Below are positions 15,976 to 25,564 of a stretch of 64,000 bases of DNA, piece by piece. The notes under the pieces were generated by a model. The model was not told where the DNA came from and did not search any database. It saw only the letters and a list, made by a program, of their open reading frames with translations. Each line of letters opens with the position of its first letter. Position 1 is the first letter of the stretch. This DNA comes from CAVVEC01 sp963770485 (GTDB lineage Bacteria; Acidobacteriota; Terriglobia; Terriglobales; Acidobacteriaceae): contig CAVYPX010000006.1 in NCBI GenBank assembly GCA_963770485.1, positions 1 through 64,000 of the forward strand, in the 5' to 3' direction. The position numbers were made by a program, and so were the translations under genes.

Positions 15976-18900
15976 TCAGAACGAATACTTGATGGCAAAC
16001 TGCAGCACCCGCGGCCCGTTCAAAGCGTTGATTCGTTGCAGGGAGCCGAAGCCGTTGGCCCCGTTGTTGGGAACCAGGTAGCAAGTCTGGTTGGCCTGCG
16101 GATTGTCGGGGTTCCCACAGGTTGCTCCGAACGGCGTGTACTGGATCTGGTTCACACCGTTTCCATTCTGCACGTAAAAGTTCGCATGGTTCAGCAGATT
16201 GAAGGCCTGCACCTGGAAGGAAACAGTCTGCCTTTCCGTGACGCGAAAGCTGCGGGCGAGGCCAAGGTCCACCTGTTGCGTCCAAGGTCCGTAGAAGGAG
16301 TCCAGTCCCACCACCGGACTGGGCCCGGAGGCGTTGATTCCCAGAGCGGAGTTGGCCGTGCTCTGCAGCGCCGCCGTATCGTTGATGATGTTGCCATCTT
16401 CGTCGCAGCCCTCGTCTAACTCGGTGTCGGTGGGACAGGCCGTGTCCAGCAGGGCCGCGTAGGGTCGCCCGGAGGCGAACTGCATGACCGTACTAATAGA
16501 CCAATTCGAGGCCAACCCGCGCAGCACGGCAGACTGAAGATTCTTGCCGAACTCCGGCGCATACACCGCTGCTAGCGAAACCCGATGGCGCTGGTCGAGC
16601 AGATAAGGCGAGTGCGTGTTGCTGAGATCGAACTGGTTGTTGAAGTCGACCCCGTGCGACATGATGTTCTTCGCGAACGTATAAGACAGCTGAAACGCCA
16701 CCCCCTGACGGAGCCGCCTCTGGGCCTGCACAAAAAACGAGTTGTAATTATTAATACCGGGGCTGATCAGGGCATTGATCTGCCCGAAGTTCGAGTTGAT
16801 GCGGTGTTCCTGCAGCAAACCCGAATCAAGGGTTGGCAGCACCACCCGGGCTCCGTTGCAATCGTCCACCTGCTCTGCGCCGGCTGGGCAAACGATATAG
16901 GTCGTCGTTCCGCTGGGCGGTACCAGGTTCAGATCGTAGGCATTGGAGGCGATCAGATGAATTCCATGCGTCCAGGTTGTGCCTACAGTCACCACGGTGT
17001 CGGGGAGAATCTCGTGCTCGATCTGAAGGCTGCCCTGCAGAATGTAGGGAAACCGGAAATGAGGATCGACTAAGGAAATGTCTGGAGCCGAGAACAGGTT
17101 CGGATCCGAAATCTGGTTGGGGAATGTAGCGAGCTGCTGGTTTGGCGCAAGCGCCGGATCATATTGAATGTTGGCCGACGCCTGTTGCGACAGGAGGCCG
17201 TTGGAAACCACAGAGTTGCGATAGTTCAGGCCGTTCAGGTTCTCGTAGAACAATCCGAAGCCGCCACGGACCACGGTCTTGTCCAGCGGCTGCCAGGCAA
17301 ATCCGAAACGCGGCGCCAGCCGCTGGTATTGATTGGGAAACTGCCCAGTCAGTGGGAAAGCGGGATTGGGATTCGGCTGAGGATAGACCTGGAAATCTTC
17401 GCGCAATCCAAAATCCAGGGTGAGCCGCGGGCGGATCTGATACGTGTCGGCCACATAGAAACCGAGGTAGGGCACGTTGAAGGAAAACTGCGGGTTCCCG
17501 GAAGTCTGGAAAAAGGTATCGTACTCGCCCAGAGCGAAGTTCGATAGGCTGCTGAAATCGTAGGTCCCACGAAACGTTCCGTTCTGCTTGACGGCGTCGG
17601 GATCGAATCCTCCGAAGGCCAGGTCCGTCAGATGCGTGTAACTGAAGTCCACACCAATCTTGAGCGTGTGCTTGCCGCGCAGAAAAGTTACGTGGTCCGA
17701 GAGTTGCCACTCTGCTTCATTGGTGCGTCCACCGGCGAACCCGGCGTTGCCCAGTTGCAGAGCCCCACCCTCATCAACGTCGCCACCGCCTGAGGTCAGC
17801 AGAATCGCAGGGAGCGCCGAGTTTACCAGTCCGCCAGGAGTAAAGTACTGATCGTCGCGCGAGAAGCTGGCGTGCACCTCATTGAGCAGGTTGCTGCCGA
17901 TGGCGTGACTCCAGCCCGCAGCCGCGTGGTAGTCGCGCACGAAGGCGTTGGCCAGGGTGCTGGCTCCGAACAAAGCAGTCTGGTTGCCCACGATCGCACC
18001 CCCCGGAGAATCGAACCGGTTCCAGTTCAGACTCAGATACCAGCGATCATCTTTGGCATCGCGATAGTCGATCTTGGAGAAAAGCGCCCAGTCATTGCGG
18101 AACCGCGGTTGCGGACCAAGACTGGATTGAATCGCATGCAAAGCATTGGACACCTGCTGCAGATACGCCGGATCGTCGGGGTTGGCTATGTTGGTGTCAC
18201 TCGGGACGGGCAGAGGAGCATTAGAAGGGGGCAGTTGCACGCTGTCCTGAACCCCGAAATCCTCCTGGGTAACCTCGGCGAACGCGGGATTGATCACCGA
18301 GATTGGATTTTTTTGCCGCTGCTGCTCGTAGTCCGCGAAGAACCATGCCCGATGCTTTACCAGCGCACCTCCAACCGAACCGCCGAACTGTTGCAGAATG
18401 TCCACGGGGCGCGGAATTCCGTTGGCTGCGTTTACAGCGTCGTTGGCGCCGGTTCCGGAATTTCGGTTGTAATAAAAAGCGTTGCCGTGGAGATCGTCAG
18501 CCCCGGAACGGGTAACCACATTCACAAAGCCAGTTGCAGCCCCGCCGTATTCCGCACGGTATGGGGACTGCGCCACCTGAAACTCCTGAATCGCATTCTC
18601 CCCAAAAATATAGGGAACGCGTTCACCACCGCGTGCAGCGCCGAAATAATTGCTGGTGGCGCTGGCGCCATCCACCGTGAAGGAGTTGGCCCCGTTGGCG
18701 TTGGCGTAGCCCGTGTCCTGTCCACCCTGTTCCCCGGCGAAACTCACCAGGCCTTGCTCACCGTCCGGGGAAGCGTTAGGAACGAGAAGCGCAAAATCAA
18801 GAAAGCGACGGCCGCTGAGGGGAAGGCCATCGAGGAGGCTCCGGTTGATCACACTACTCAGATTGGAGTCCTCAGTGCGCAGCAGCGGGGATTCTCCTAT

Positions 18901-19287
18901 CACGGTGATGGATTCGCTTCCCGGACCAGGCTGCATCCGAATGTTCATGCTCGTTGTCTGCCCAACCTGCACATCGATGCGCTCCACGACTTCCTTGCGG
19001 AATCCGGATGCGCTTACTTCCAAGCCGTAAGCTCCCACGGGCCGTGATGCGAATACGAAAATCCCCGCGCCGTTGGTGGTCCGCGTGAGGCGCTGGCTGG
19101 TGCCTTGAGTCGTAAGGACCACGGTCGCTCCGGGTATGACCGCACCGGACGGGTCGCTGACGATCCCGCGTACCACACCGGTGGTGATTGGGGTCTGCGC
19201 TCCGCACAACTGGCAAGCGATCGCCAGCAGCAAAACAACCCCGGCATGACGTATAGCACGATTGGAAGAAATGTAGCCGCGGCCCAT
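15976..19287 (-). CDS. Oar-like TonB-dependent outer-membrane receptor with carboxypeptidase-regulatory domain (1)
   Basis: 1103 residues. Signal peptide (GVVLLLAIACQLCGAQ), then a carboxypeptidase-regulatory-like Ig fold (GIVSDPSGAVIPGATVVLTT, about 35-110), a plug-like region (LSGRRFLDFALLVPNAS) and a large beta barrel ending in an aromatic residue (FAIKYSF), the outer-membrane insertion signal. Such proteins are numerous in Acidobacteria and are thought to import large carbohydrates or peptides, or to aid adhesion. ATG 19287 has GGAGGGGAG upstream and fits the signal peptide; a longer frame to 19395 is not needed. No SusD-like partner is adjacent. Confidence 0.92.
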   Translation of the reverse strand: MGRGYISSNRAIRHAGVVLLLAIACQLCGAQTPITTGVVRGIVSDPSGAVIPGATVVLTTQGTSQRLTRTTNGAGIFVFASRPVGAYGLEVSASGFRKEVVERIDVQVGQTTSMNIRMQPGPGSESITVIGESPLLRTEDSNLSSVINRSLLDGLPLSGRRFLDFALLVPNASPDGEQGLVSFAGEQGGQDTGYANANGANSFTVDGASATSNYFGAARGGERVPYIFGENAIQEFQVAQSPYRAEYGGAATGFVNVVTRSGADDLHGNAFYYNRNSGTGANDAVNAANGIPRPVDILQQFGGSVGGALVKHRAWFFADYEQQRQKNPISVINPAFAEVTQEDFGVQDSVQLPPSNAPLPVPSDTNIANPDDPAYLQQVSNALHAIQSSLGPQPRFRNDWALFSKIDYRDAKDDRWYLSLNWNRFDSPGGAIVGNQTALFGASTLANAFVRDYHAAAGWSHAIGSNLLNEVHASFSRDDQYFTPGGLVNSALPAILLTSGGGDVDEGGALQLGNAGFAGGRTNEAEWQLSDHVTFLRGKHTLKIGVDFSYTHLTDLAFGGFDPDAVKQNGTFRGTYDFSSLSNFALGEYDTFFQTSGNPQFSFNVPYLGFYVADTYQIRPRLTLDFGLREDFQVYPQPNPNPAFPLTGQFPNQYQRLAPRFGFAWQPLDKTVVRGGFGLFYENLNGLNYRNSVVSNGLLSQQASANIQYDPALAPNQQLATFPNQISDPNLFSAPDISLVDPHFRFPYILQGSLQIEHEILPDTVVTVGTTWTHGIHLIASNAYDLNLVPPSGTTTYIVCPAGAEQVDDCNGARVVLPTLDSGLLQEHRINSNFGQINALISPGINNYNSFFVQAQRRLRQGVAFQLSYTFAKNIMSHGVDFNNQFDLSNTHSPYLLDQRHRVSLAAVYAPEFGKNLQSAVLRGLASNWSISTVMQFASGRPYAALLDTACPTDTELDEGCDEDGNIINDTAALQSTANSALGINASGPSPVVGLDSFYGPWTQQVDLGLARSFRVTERQTVSFQVQAFNLLNHANFYVQNGNGVNQIQYTPFGATCGNPDNPQANQTCYLVPNNGANGFGSLQRINALNGPRVLQFAIKYSF

Positions 19288-19692
19288 GAGTACTCCCCTC
19301 CGTGTCCAAAACCATAGTTGGGGCGGGCTGGTCCGTGGGCGGGCTCTGTTGCAACGCGTCGGTCCCAGACTAGCCGGTAGCAATTCGCGAAGCATTTGTC
19401 AGCCTCCTATGATTCATATCCTTGCGCCGACGGTCATCGTCCCTCGACGCAATCTTCTCAGTGGTATCGGCCCGGAACGGATCAATCAGAAACTAAGATT
19501 AGCCGCACACCTCGTGCTACTACCAATGGACTCGTAGATGCGATCGTGCGCAGAAAACGCGCTTGTCGAAACGCACCAGCGCGACCGTCATCAGGCAGAC
19601 CGATGCTCTCTTTTTCAGACTCGGTGAGTGTGGGCGATTCCGCGCCAATGAACATCTTCACGACCAACGCAGAACGAAGACCGGAATAGTTC
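19288..19692. other. Non-coding stretch between Oar receptor 1 and the M56 gene
   Basis: 405 bases that should contain the Oar promoter near the left end. A minus-strand open frame around 19482-19651 (MFIGAESPTLTESEKESIG) has no Shine-Dalgarno and no recognisable family, so it is not called. Confidence 0.4.
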
Positions 19693-20631
19693 TCAGTGGA
19701 TGAACCATTCGGTCGCCCGGTGGGTGAACAATAAGGCTTGACCGTAGTGAGCGACGGTATACGGGACAGTTGCCACAGCCAGAAGGAGGCAGCACCACCA
19801 CCACAACTGGACTGCTCGGGAACAGCTTCCATTCCAGGCAAGCAGGCGCTGTACCCGCGGTTTGACCAACGCCGAGAGGTTTACCAGCCCGGTGGTGAAT
19901 GCGGGCGGGTCTTGCACGGGAACTAAATCGGAGAGCTTAATCAAAGCGGCGGCCAAATCAATCGCGTCACCACTGTTTGAGACTGCAGCCTCGTCGGCCG
20001 CAAATTCTGCCGCTTCCTGCCACGCCCCTTCCAAACTGGCCATGCCCGGAAACGGTGCGCCATGAAGGATCAGCTTTTTCAAGTTGTCACGCGACCGCAT
20101 ATGCCCGATCTCATGCTGGACCGCCACTCGCAGCTCGTCGGGGCTCAAGAGCGCAGTGGCAGTCTCGGAAACCAGGACCCTAGGCCTGGAAACGCCATAC
20201 AACAGGAGCGGCGGCAAGCCCGGTTTCGTCTGCAGCGTCGGCCCACCTGCGCCGGCGTCCAAAGCATGCGCTCCCTCCAGCCATTCCGCTACTGCGCGGG
20301 CAGTGCTGGCTTGCGCCATCACCACACGGAACACGCCGGCAGCAAGCAGCAACAGCGTGCAAATGCTGAACGCCAGGGTTCCCATGTCTTCATCGATCGC
20401 TCCCGACTCCAGCAGCAGGAATGCCGGCAACGCAAAAGCCAGAGTGATGAACGCGGACCCCGCCAGGGGAAAGATTCGCAACCCGAACAGCAAGCGGGCC
20501 AGGCCGGCAGCCGAGTTTCGGCACAACAGTCTCACGCCTCGCCACACGCACACCACCAGCAGCGAAAGCAGGCAATACACCACGCCGAAGAATCCTAGCG
20601 CAACCAGCACGCCGCGCACGCCGAACATCAC
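19693..20631 (-). CDS. M56 (BlaR1/MecR1-type) membrane metallopeptidase
   Basis: 312 residues. N-terminal transmembrane helices surround a zinc peptidase site HEIGH (His173-His177); a downstream EFAADEAA (around 208-215) supplies the third ligand. A final hydrophobic helix (LWWWCCLLLAVATVPYTV) ends the protein, so there is no extracellular penicillin-binding sensor domain. In BlaR1 systems this enzyme inactivates the partner BlaI repressor after a signal. The ATG overlaps the BlaI stop (ATGA), giving a two-gene operon. Confidence 0.9.
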   Translation of the reverse strand: MMFGVRGVLVALGFFGVVYCLLSLLVVCVWRGVRLLCRNSAAGLARLLFGLRIFPLAGSAFITLAFALPAFLLLESGAIDEDMGTLAFSICTLLLLAAGVFRVVMAQASTARAVAEWLEGAHALDAGAGGPTLQTKPGLPPLLLYGVSRPRVLVSETATALLSPDELRVAVQHEIGHMRSRDNLKKLILHGAPFPGMASLEGAWQEAAEFAADEAAVSNSGDAIDLAAALIKLSDLVPVQDPPAFTTGLVNLSALVKPRVQRLLAWNGSCSRAVQLWWWCCLLLAVATVPYTVAHYGQALLFTHRATEWFIH

Positions 20632-21056
20632 GACTGTTTCCCCTTCTGCTTCTTCAGCTCCAAACGTTTCTGCTCCACCAAAATCCGCAACTCGTCCAGT
20701 AGTCGCGCGTCATGGGCGCTTATCGCCTCCACAAAGTACGACAGGGGCAAAGATGGAGGGTGGGCCGACTCAATCCATCGCCGCATCCCGGTGACGGCTA
20801 CGAAATGCGGCACTTCTGCGGGAGTACAACGAGCGGAGTAACGGAACGCCCTGCCCTCTTCAACTCGGTCCAGCAGACCTTTCTTGAACAGCCGGTCCAG
20901 GGTCGTCATGACTGTGGTGTAGGCGAGCCGAATCTTGCCATCCGCCAGCAGTTCTCGAACGGTCAGGCTCTTGCGCGACCACACTTCTTCGAAAACCCTG
21001 CGCTCCAGCGGACCCAGAGTTACTCTGGCCGACTTAGCCTCCGAAGTGAAGAGCAT
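20628..21056 (-). CDS. BlaI/MecI-family repressor
   Basis: 142 residues from ATG 21056. The N-terminal winged helix (LGPLERRVFEEVWSRKSLTVRELL, then LAYTTVMTTLDRLFKKGLLDR) is the family signature; the C-terminal helices should dimerise. BlaI proteins bind palindromes of the TAC-N4-GTA type and are cleaved after activation of the M56 partner. No beta-lactamase gene is nearby, so the regulated gene may be the Oar receptor, the operon itself or elsewhere. Confidence 0.92.
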   Translation of the reverse strand: MLFTSEAKSARVTLGPLERRVFEEVWSRKSLTVRELLADGKIRLAYTTVMTTLDRLFKKGLLDRVEEGRAFRYSARCTPAEVPHFVAVTGMRRWIESAHPPSLPLSYFVEAISAHDARLLDELRILVEQKRLELKKQKGKQS

Positions 21057-21120
21057 AGTTATACCACTCACAACGGTGCGGTAATCAACTCGCGGCCGCC
21101 ATAGTAGCACCAACCTCTCA

Positions 21121-21132
21121 CTACCGATGTAG
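21121..21132. promoter_or_regulatory. Candidate BlaI operator
   Basis: CTACCGATGTAG, a CTAC-N4-GTAG palindrome 65 bp upstream of blaI, resembles the TACA-N2-TGTA operators of BlaI/MecI. A direct repeat GTCGAC-A-GTCGAC follows at about 21138-21150. Not tested. Confidence 0.4.
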
Positions 21133-21224
21133 CCAAGTCGACAGTCGACGCGCCTCTGTCGCGACGCCGGCTCCAAACCGCAATCGTGCCTGGCCCGCGC
21201 TACTCCGCGCGGCTGGAAAAGAAC

Positions 21225-21605
21225 TTAACGACGGCGGCGTGCCGCCTTCTTGCCGGCTTTCTTCTTTCCCTTCGGAGCTGTCTTCTTCTTCGCCGGTTTC
21301 TTCGCGGCCTTCTTCGCAGGTTTCTTTTTCGCGGGCTTCTTGGCCGCTTTCTTTTTCTTGGCAGCGGCTTTTTTCGCCGGTTTTTTGGCCGCGGGTTTGG
21401 CAGCGCCGCCACCACCGCCTCCCACCGGCACGGGGGGAGCCGGGATTCCCATCGCCGGCTCGGGTTCGCTCATGGCTGGAAGTTCGGCTTCCTCTTCTTC
21501 CTCTTCCTCTTCGTAATCCTCTTCCAGCGCATCGCCATAGGCGCCGCTGTCGCCAAACTCGTCCGCTTCATCATCTCGTAGGTAGAGGGTTTCATATTCG
21601 ATCAT
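21225..21605 (-). CDS. Charge-polarised histone-H1-like protein
   Basis: 126 residues from ATG 21605 (GGAGG 4 nt upstream). The N-terminal half is strongly acidic (EEDYEEEEEEEEAE), followed by a Pro/Gly linker (PVPVGGGGGG) and a C-terminal half of AKKPAKK-type repeats ending RRRR. The basic half is like bacterial histone-H1 homologues and HU extensions that bind DNA or RNA. The acidic block joined to it is unusual and could be self-inhibitory or bind basic proteins (inference). It is a stand-alone gene between blaI and mltD on the same strand. Confidence 0.82.
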   Translation of the reverse strand: MIEYETLYLRDDEADEFGDSGAYGDALEEDYEEEEEEEEAELPAMSEPEPAMGIPAPPVPVGGGGGGAAKPAAKKPAKKAAAKKKKAAKKPAKKKPAKKAAKKPAKKKTAPKGKKKAGKKAARRRR

Positions 21606-21884
21606 TTCGCCTCCTGAATTTTCCGGCTGCGCTCGCTGCCGGTGTTCCACACACTGCAAGCGCTGAAAATTAAAAAGACAACTGAAAAACTATTTCGCTC
21701 GACTGAATGGGTCGCGATTATAGCACAGCAGTTTTGCGCGACACAGTAACAGAACTTGGTTGCCGCGACCTCATGCCCAGCATATTACACGAAGTTGAAT
21801 TCTGGTTCGCAGTTCTTCGCCGCGCGGTGGCCGGCGAATGATAGCAGATGGTGATTTTTGAAGGCTAGGCTGGGGAGCCGGAGA

Positions 21885-23807
21885 CTACCGGCTCGGTGTG
21901 CTGATGACCAGAATCATCCCCGGTCTCAAAACGGCGATATTCCGATTGTTCTCTTTCAAAGCCGCTACGGTGGTGTTGTGCGACTTAGCGATCGAGTACA
22001 GCGTCTCTCCCGGTTGCACTTTGTGACGCACCGGGTTGACATCGCTGGCGGTGCGTAACACCTTCGTAGACTTTGACTTAGAAGCAGCCGCGCGCAGGTT
22101 TTCATGGACACTCGGGGTCACCGGAAGGTGGACGTACAAAACACGCCGCCCTTGTAAACTGTCGCCCTTCAGATGATTCCAGCGGCGCACCATGGTGGGC
22201 GGCACACCGAAATTCTCGGCTACAGTCTGTATCGTATCGCCCTTCCGCACTTTATAGCGGGTGATGTGGCGCGCGTAACTTACGGTGTCGTCGGCCGAGG
22301 GATGTTTGCCGGGAGCAACCGGGATAATGAGCTTGCTCTCAACCTTGAGGTCGGCATCTCCGTCCAGGTAATTGGCCTGAGCGATGGCCTGGCGAGTCGT
22401 GCGATACGTGCGCGCGAGGGAAGCCAAGGTATCGCCCGGGGCGACTTTGTGGTACCGCCACCACATTCGCATGTCAGGGGGAATGGCCGCAATTGCGCTG
22501 AGATAACGATCTTTTGTGCCCGCCGGCAGGTGGAGTTCAAACTCATGATCCTTGGGAGTGGTTAAACGCAGCAGGCTCGGGTTCAGATCCTGCAGCGTGC
22601 TGGCGGAGGCGTCCACACATTCGGCCACCAGGCGGAGATCCACCGGGTAGTCAATCTGCACGGCGTCGTAGGGCACCGGCTGGTCTGGGACCACTTCGTC
22701 CAGCCCGTACTGTTGCGGGTTCTTCGCCATGATCGTCACAGCCAGGATGATGGGCACATAGTTCCGGGTCTCTTTGGGCAGGACGTTGCGCTTGTAGAGC
22801 TGCCAAAAATCGGCGTAGCCCGTGCGCTTGACCGCGTTCTGGACCGTACCCGGGCCGGAGTTGTAAGCGGCCATAGCCAGATACCAGTCGCCGAATTCGT
22901 TGTAGAGATCTTTCAGGTGATGGGCCGCGGCCCGCGTAGCCTTCTCCGGGTCCTGACGCTCGTCCACCCACCAGTCGCGCTCCAATCCGTAGGCTTTGGC
23001 GCGGCTGCCCATGAACTGCCACATGCCCCGCGCTCCGGCACGCGAAAGCGCCAGCGGATGGAATCCCGATTCCGCCTGGGCAAGATAGATCAGGTCTTGA
23101 GGCACGCCTTCTTCTTTCAAGACGCTCTGAATCATGTCGTGATAGCGTCCGCCGCGAACCAGCCCGTGCTCCAGAACCCCTCGTCCACGGGTAGAGAAGT
23201 AATTGATATAGCCGGCCACCGGGTCGGTGAGCATTAGGGGCAGATCCGAGTGTGTGGCCTTTACTTCCGCCTCGGCTTTCGCCTTGATGTTTGCGTCCAC
23301 CGGAAAGGTAACTTCGTTGGCTTCGTCAATCGGGGCGGGCTCAGATTTCTGTTCGGTAAAGCCGTCGCCCTCCTGCAGAGCCTGCAGTTCCGATTCATTC
23401 ACGCCATCCAGGACGCGGTCAAACTCCTGTTGCAGACGCTGATCCGAACGTATGTCTAAGGGACTGTCGAGCAGCAGATTAAAGGCGCGATCGAAATTCT
23501 CTTTGGCCGCCTCAAGATGCCCGGCTTTGTAGTTGTCCTGCCCAGCTTGATATTCCTTCTCAACCTGCGCAATCAGGTCGGCGACGGCATCGGGTTTGGG
23601 CTCAGGCTGCGTCTGCGCCGGCGAAGCAGCTTTAGGGTCGGCGGATGGCGGAGGCGCGGTGGGACTCAGCATCGGCGCACGTGCCTGCGCAGCCGGCAAA
23701 AGCGCGGCCGGGCGTTGCGCGGTCTGACACGCCGTGCTGCCTAAAATCAGGGCAATCCCAATAGTAAAGCCCGGCGCGATCAGCCGATGCGGTTTTGTGA
23801 TCCTCAT
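21885..23807 (-). CDS. mltD: MltD-like lytic transglycosylase lipoprotein with LysM repeats
   Basis: 640 residues. A lipobox LGSTAC (Cys27) anchors it as a lipoprotein. After a Pro/Ala linker and a helical region comes the SLT domain: YLAQAESGFHPLALSRAGARG with catalytic Glu246, then MWQFM, AAYNSGPGTV and YVPIILA. Three LysM domains follow (around 440-485, 510-555 and 595-638; YKVRKGDTIQTVAENFG, HKVQPGETLYSIAKSHN) and bind peptidoglycan. The enzyme cleaves glycan strands to 1,6-anhydro ends. It is longer than E. coli MltD. It is transcribed alone. Confidence 0.94.
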   Translation of the reverse strand: MRITKPHRLIAPGFTIGIALILGSTACQTAQRPAALLPAAQARAPMLSPTAPPPSADPKAASPAQTQPEPKPDAVADLIAQVEKEYQAGQDNYKAGHLEAAKENFDRAFNLLLDSPLDIRSDQRLQQEFDRVLDGVNESELQALQEGDGFTEQKSEPAPIDEANEVTFPVDANIKAKAEAEVKATHSDLPLMLTDPVAGYINYFSTRGRGVLEHGLVRGGRYHDMIQSVLKEEGVPQDLIYLAQAESGFHPLALSRAGARGMWQFMGSRAKAYGLERDWWVDERQDPEKATRAAAHHLKDLYNEFGDWYLAMAAYNSGPGTVQNAVKRTGYADFWQLYKRNVLPKETRNYVPIILAVTIMAKNPQQYGLDEVVPDQPVPYDAVQIDYPVDLRLVAECVDASASTLQDLNPSLLRLTTPKDHEFELHLPAGTKDRYLSAIAAIPPDMRMWWRYHKVAPGDTLASLARTYRTTRQAIAQANYLDGDADLKVESKLIIPVAPGKHPSADDTVSYARHITRYKVRKGDTIQTVAENFGVPPTMVRRWNHLKGDSLQGRRVLYVHLPVTPSVHENLRAAASKSKSTKVLRTASDVNPVRHKVQPGETLYSIAKSHNTTVAALKENNRNIAVLRPGMILVISTPSR

Positions 23808-24109
23808 ATTTATCTGTAACTTACCGTCCGCGACTCCTGGCCCCGCACAAGGGCCATTTCATGCTACTACCGTGGTTTTGATGGGTCAATCGCCCTTCCG
23901 GATGGCTGAGGTTACTTTAGGAACCAGCAAATCGCGTTACTGATAGGGCTTACAGCGGGGTAACCGGGGTCAGGTTCACCTTGCGGCCCGGAACCGCTAT
24001 CCCTTGCACATTGACAAACCGATGGCGGCGCGATCAAATGATCCGCACGTTTCAAGCAGACTCTCTCTCCGGCGGTTGACCAATTCGTGATTTGAAAGAG
24101 TGGAGAATT
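23808..24109. other. Divergent intergenic region
   Basis: 302 bases between mltD and the beta-propeller gene. Both promoters should lie here, but no strong -10/-35 pair or operator was recognised. Confidence 0.4.
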
Positions 24110-25468
24110 ATGTCCAGCCCTGAGCAACGCTCACAGCGAGCCAGTTTTTTCTCCTTTCTGGTCGTGGCGTGTTTGCTGCGATGTGGGGCAGCCAGCGCCG
24201 CGCCTTCGATCACTCTCCCCAAGAAGTCTGGGCCGCGGGCAAGCCCGATCCTAGCCTCGAACGGCGCACTCAAGCGTTCCGCCTACCACCGTGCGCAAGT
24301 GCGATTTGAGGTTCCGACCAACTGGACCGAGTTCCACTTCACGCACGATGGCACACGCCTGAACCCGTATGAGACGGTGCTCAACATCAGCAATGTCGGT
24401 AAGCTCCGCCGGAAGTGGCTGTATTCCACCCGCAACATTGTGTTTTCCTCGCCCGCGGTTGCGAACGGGGTGGTTTACGTCGGATCCTTGGACGGCAATG
24501 CCTACGCCCTGAGCGCCAGAACCGGCGCCAAGCTGTGGAGCTACACCACCGGCGGCGGCATTTATTCCTCTCCCGCAGTGGCGAATGGAGTGGTGTATTT
24601 CGGCTCGGACGACAACAACGTGTATGCCCTGAGCGCCAGCACCGGCGTCAAACTCTGGAGCTACACCACGGGCAATCCAGTGAAATCCTCGCCTACCGTT
24701 TCGAATGGGGTGGTCTATGTCGGCTCAGGTGACAACAACGTGTACGCTCTGAACGCCAGCACCGGCGTTAAGCTGTGGAGCTTCACCACCGGCAATCCGG
24801 TGAATTCCTCGCCTACCGTTTCGAAGGGGGTAGTCTATGTCGGTTCATACGATGGCAACGTCTACGCGCTGAACTCCAGCACTGGGGCCAAGCGGTGGAA
24901 CTACTCTACTGGCGGCATTGTATTTTCCTCGCCCGTGGTGGCGGGAGGGGTGGTTTATGCAGGCTCATACGACAACAATGTGTACGCACTGGCAGCCAAG
25001 ACCGGAGCGCTCCGGTGGAGCTACGCCACCGCATATCCTATAGCATCCTCTCCCGCAGAGGGGAATGGGGTGGTTTACGTCGGCTCGGGTGACGCCAACC
25101 TGTACGCGCTGAATGCCAGCACCGGCGCCGTGCTATGGAAGTACGCTACTGGCGACGTTGTGGATTCCTCTCCCGCGCTGGCGAATGGAGTACTGTACGT
25201 CGGGTCGGAGGACGACACCTTGTACGCACTGAACGCCAGCGACGGAACACTCCTGTGGAGCTACCCCATCCCCGACATTGGCGATCCCTCCCCGGTAGTT
25301 GTGAATGGGATGGTCTTTTTGGGCTCCGACCACCGCAAGATTTACGCCTTCGGCCTGCCCCGTGGTGAGCAGGCGAAGCAGGTGGCTGTGCCCCAGCGCC
25401 GCGATCGGAAGGCACTTCGTCCCGGCTTCCATCTCAAAGCGAGCGCAACAACTTTTAACCAGGAGTGA
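24110..25468 (+). CDS. Secreted PQQ-type beta-propeller repeat protein
   Basis: 452 residues from ATG 24110 (GTGGAG just upstream). A basic start and hydrophobic stretch (FFSFLVVACLLRCGAASA) form a signal peptide. Eight repeats of exactly 40 residues follow, each reading like SSPxVxNGVVYVGSxDNNVYAL ... TGxxLWSY, the PQQ-enzyme-repeat / BamB-like blade pattern. Eight blades fit a closed propeller. No PQQ ligands, calcium site or catalytic motif are visible, so a scaffold or binding role is more likely than dehydrogenase activity. Confidence 0.88.
   Translation: MSSPEQRSQRASFFSFLVVACLLRCGAASAAPSITLPKKSGPRASPILASNGALKRSAYHRAQVRFEVPTNWTEFHFTHDGTRLNPYETVLNISNVGKLRRKWLYSTRNIVFSSPAVANGVVYVGSLDGNAYALSARTGAKLWSYTTGGGIYSSPAVANGVVYFGSDDNNVYALSASTGVKLWSYTTGNPVKSSPTVSNGVVYVGSGDNNVYALNASTGVKLWSFTTGNPVNSSPTVSKGVVYVGSYDGNVYALNSSTGAKRWNYSTGGIVFSSPVVAGGVVYAGSYDNNVYALAAKTGALRWSYATAYPIASSPAEGNGVVYVGSGDANLYALNASTGAVLWKYATGDVVDSSPALANGVLYVGSEDDTLYALNASDGTLLWSYPIPDIGDPSPVVVNGMVFLGSDHRKIYAFGLPRGEQAKQVAVPQRRDRKALRPGFHLKASATTFNQE
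24443..25330. repeat. Eight tandem 120-bp coding repeats
   Basis: Period is exactly 120 bp (40 codons). The middle units (about 24560-24920) are nearly identical over 20-40 bp blocks such as 'tcctcgcctaccgtttcgaa', indicating recent unit duplication or gene conversion within the propeller. Confidence 0.85.
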
Positions 25469-25564
25469 CGCAATTCCCAAACAGCGCGTACTCCGATGCC
25501 TTCCCAGCGGGACCGTACGGACTCGCCTGAATCGCCGGAGACCGGCGAAGAATCCAAGTCAAAC

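Noticed and set aside
17872..19047. 391-codon plus-strand frame
   Set aside because: Antisense to Oar receptor 1; arises from codon bias of the real gene. No start signal or family.
24443..25330. Regular 120-bp repeats as a CRISPR array
   Set aside because: Units are contiguous coding repeats of a beta-propeller, with no spacers and no cas genes.
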